A stretch of DNA of 64,000 nucleotides from Chryseobacterium sp. W4I1 (GTDB lineage Bacteria; Bacteroidota; Bacteroidia; Flavobacteriales; Weeksellaceae): positions 4,507,001-4,571,000 of the forward strand of contig NZ_JAUSXQ010000001.1 in NCBI RefSeq assembly GCF_030816115.1, given 5' to 3'. The notes below the pieces were generated by a model. It was not told the DNA's origin. It searched no databases and worked only from the letters and a program-made list of their open reading frames with translations. Positions 63,007 through 64,000 of the stretch are shown one piece after another. The position numbers and the translations under genes are program-made. Position 1 is the first letter of the stretch, and the number at the start of each line of letters is the position of its first letter.

Positions 63007-64000
63007 ATGAAAAAGATATATATATTATCTGCAGTATTATCTGCATTTTCTCTGCAGGCACAGTTTACGGTTACAGTTCAGACTCCTGCCGAATTTAAAG
63101 ATCAGGATGCCATTCTATATACATTAAGCGGTTCTAAGGACATTATTGTTACCAAAGAGCAGAGCAAGAATAATACATGGACTTTCAAATACCCAAATAA
63201 CTATATGGGCATGATGAAAGTATATTTTCCTGCTTCAAATAATGCAGTGAGCTTTATCTCGGAGAATAAAAACGTCAGTATAAAGCTGGATGTCCAGAAT
63301 AATAAGGTCAAAGATGTTATATACCTTGACGAGGTCAATGATCTTATGAGCAAGCAACAGGAGGGTTCTCAGAAAAAAGAGCTTATTCTCCCTGCTCTTG
63401 CACAAATCAAAGAATATTATAAAGATAACACCGAGTTCGGAAAAGCGCTGAAAACTGAAATAGACAGGCTGTCAGGTACAAGCAGTACTATTGATGCATC
63501 CAAGCATCCTTTCATTTCTTATTACAATGCCAATTATAATAAGTTTGTGTCGAACTCTACAGATCCGGCTAAAAAAGTAACTCAGGAAGATATTGTCAAT
63601 TTCCTTGATAAATCTAATGATATGTTGGAATCCTCATCTCTGTTGAGACCTGTTTTGGTGTCTTACCTTAATTCCGGGGGGAATACCAATGTGACAGGAT
63701 CAGTAGATACGCTTTTAGACAGGCTAAAGGTTGAAACTCCAAGAGGACAAACCGTTTTATCTGAGCTTATCGATATTTTTGATGCCTATGATATGGATGA
63801 ATTTAAGACCAAGTATTTAAACCTTGCTAGAAATCTTAAATGCACTATTACTGATAGATTGGCGACTACTTTAAAGTCCAATGCTAATGTTGAAATGGGC
63901 GCCTCATTCCCTAACGTTAAATTCCAATCACCAGACAATACATCCGCAAAGTCACTTTATGATGTGAAAGCTGATAAAAAAATCATTATTTTCTGGTCAT
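63007..64000 (+). CDS. TlpA-like thioredoxin-fold protein, partial
   Basis: The first 331 codons are present and the gene runs off the right edge. A signal peptide (SLQAQ) is followed by a roughly 290-residue helical/beta region like those preceding thioredoxin domains in Bacteroidota TlpA proteins. The thioredoxin fold opens with GASFPNVKFQSPDNTSAKSL and KKIIIFWS, just before the expected CxxC, which is outside the window. It is probably a periplasmic disulfide reductase. Confidence 0.7.
   Translation, partial: MKKIYILSAVLSAFSLQAQFTVTVQTPAEFKDQDAILYTLSGSKDIIVTKEQSKNNTWTFKYPNNYMGMMKVYFPASNNAVSFISENKNVSIKLDVQNNKVKDVIYLDEVNDLMSKQQEGSQKKELILPALAQIKEYYKDNTEFGKALKTEIDRLSGTSSTIDASKHPFISYYNANYNKFVSNSTDPAKKVTQEDIVNFLDKSNDMLESSSLLRPVLVSYLNSGGNTNVTGSVDTLLDRLKVETPRGQTVLSELIDIFDAYDMDEFKTKYLNLARNLKCTITDRLATTLKSNANVEMGASFPNVKFQSPDNTSAKSLYDVKADKKIIIFWS

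Overview
The window looks like a chromosomal segment of a Chryseobacterium-like member of the Flavobacteriia (Bacteroidota). The evidence is AT-rich DNA, promoters of the Bacteroidota type (a -7 box TAnnTTTG, few Shine-Dalgarno sequences), SusC/SusD and outer-membrane beta-barrel receptors, proteins with type IX secretion (T9SS) tails, and small GG-leader peptides beginning MKKLKR. No rRNA, tRNA, CRISPR array or complete insertion sequence was seen.

Layout. 1-1552: start of a polysaccharide flippase gene (minus strand) and a dihydroorotase. 1821-6726: a secreted GH92 mannosidase, an RprX/RprY-like two-component system, and a divergent DUF1573 gene with a frameshift. 7019-11338: a DECR1-like 2,4-dienoyl-CoA reductase, a secreted M1 peptidase and a secreted EEP-family phosphodiesterase. 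11346-16219: a second kinase/regulator pair (regulator frameshifted), a 506-bp intergenic region that probably encodes a small RNA, and a frameshifted outer-membrane receptor. 16322-20648: another M1 peptidase and two tandem M43 lipoprotein proteases. 20898-26860: a LuxR-type two-component operon, two tandem six-cysteine GG-leader peptides (50 and 58 aa), and clpB.

27327-41963 is an almost complete aerobic phenylacetate (paa) catabolic cluster: a TetR regulator, paaK, paaE, paaA, paaB (frameshifted), paaC, paaD, paaG, paaH, paaI, paaJ, paaY, an esterase, a small membrane protein, and a paaZ with an extra C-terminal domain. Almost every junction from paaE to paaY carries a long imperfect palindrome of one AATGTAACAAT-type family. 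42086-44148 holds an SMI1/KNR4 gene with an in-frame stop, a DUF4241 protein and a SMUG2-type glycosylase. 44213-46683 holds a T9SS cargo protein, a tail-collar protein and a stray enoyl-CoA hydratase that could supply the missing PaaF step. 46925-51410 is a SusC/SusD pair. 52138-56643 is a membrane-protein cluster with a small winged-helix regulator and a Coq4-like protein. 56693-60665 is housekeeping (dtd, greA, HIT, clpX). 60743 to the end is a T9SS protein, a PID-CTERM-like peptide and a truncated TlpA-like protein.

The most interesting signal is regulatory. Three plus-strand promoters next to the two OmpR-type two-component systems carry TTAAC direct repeats, mostly in 11-bp steps. In all three the last repeat begins exactly 31 bp before the TTTG of the -7 box. 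One promoter faces the DUF1573 gene and one faces the outer-membrane receptor. The third faces a gene-less stretch that ends in a perfect 24-bp palindrome followed by a T-run, which predicts a co-regulated small RNA of about 235 nt. Four genes carry apparent one-base insertions, and three of these belong to these two systems; assembly error and real decay cannot be told apart from sequence alone.
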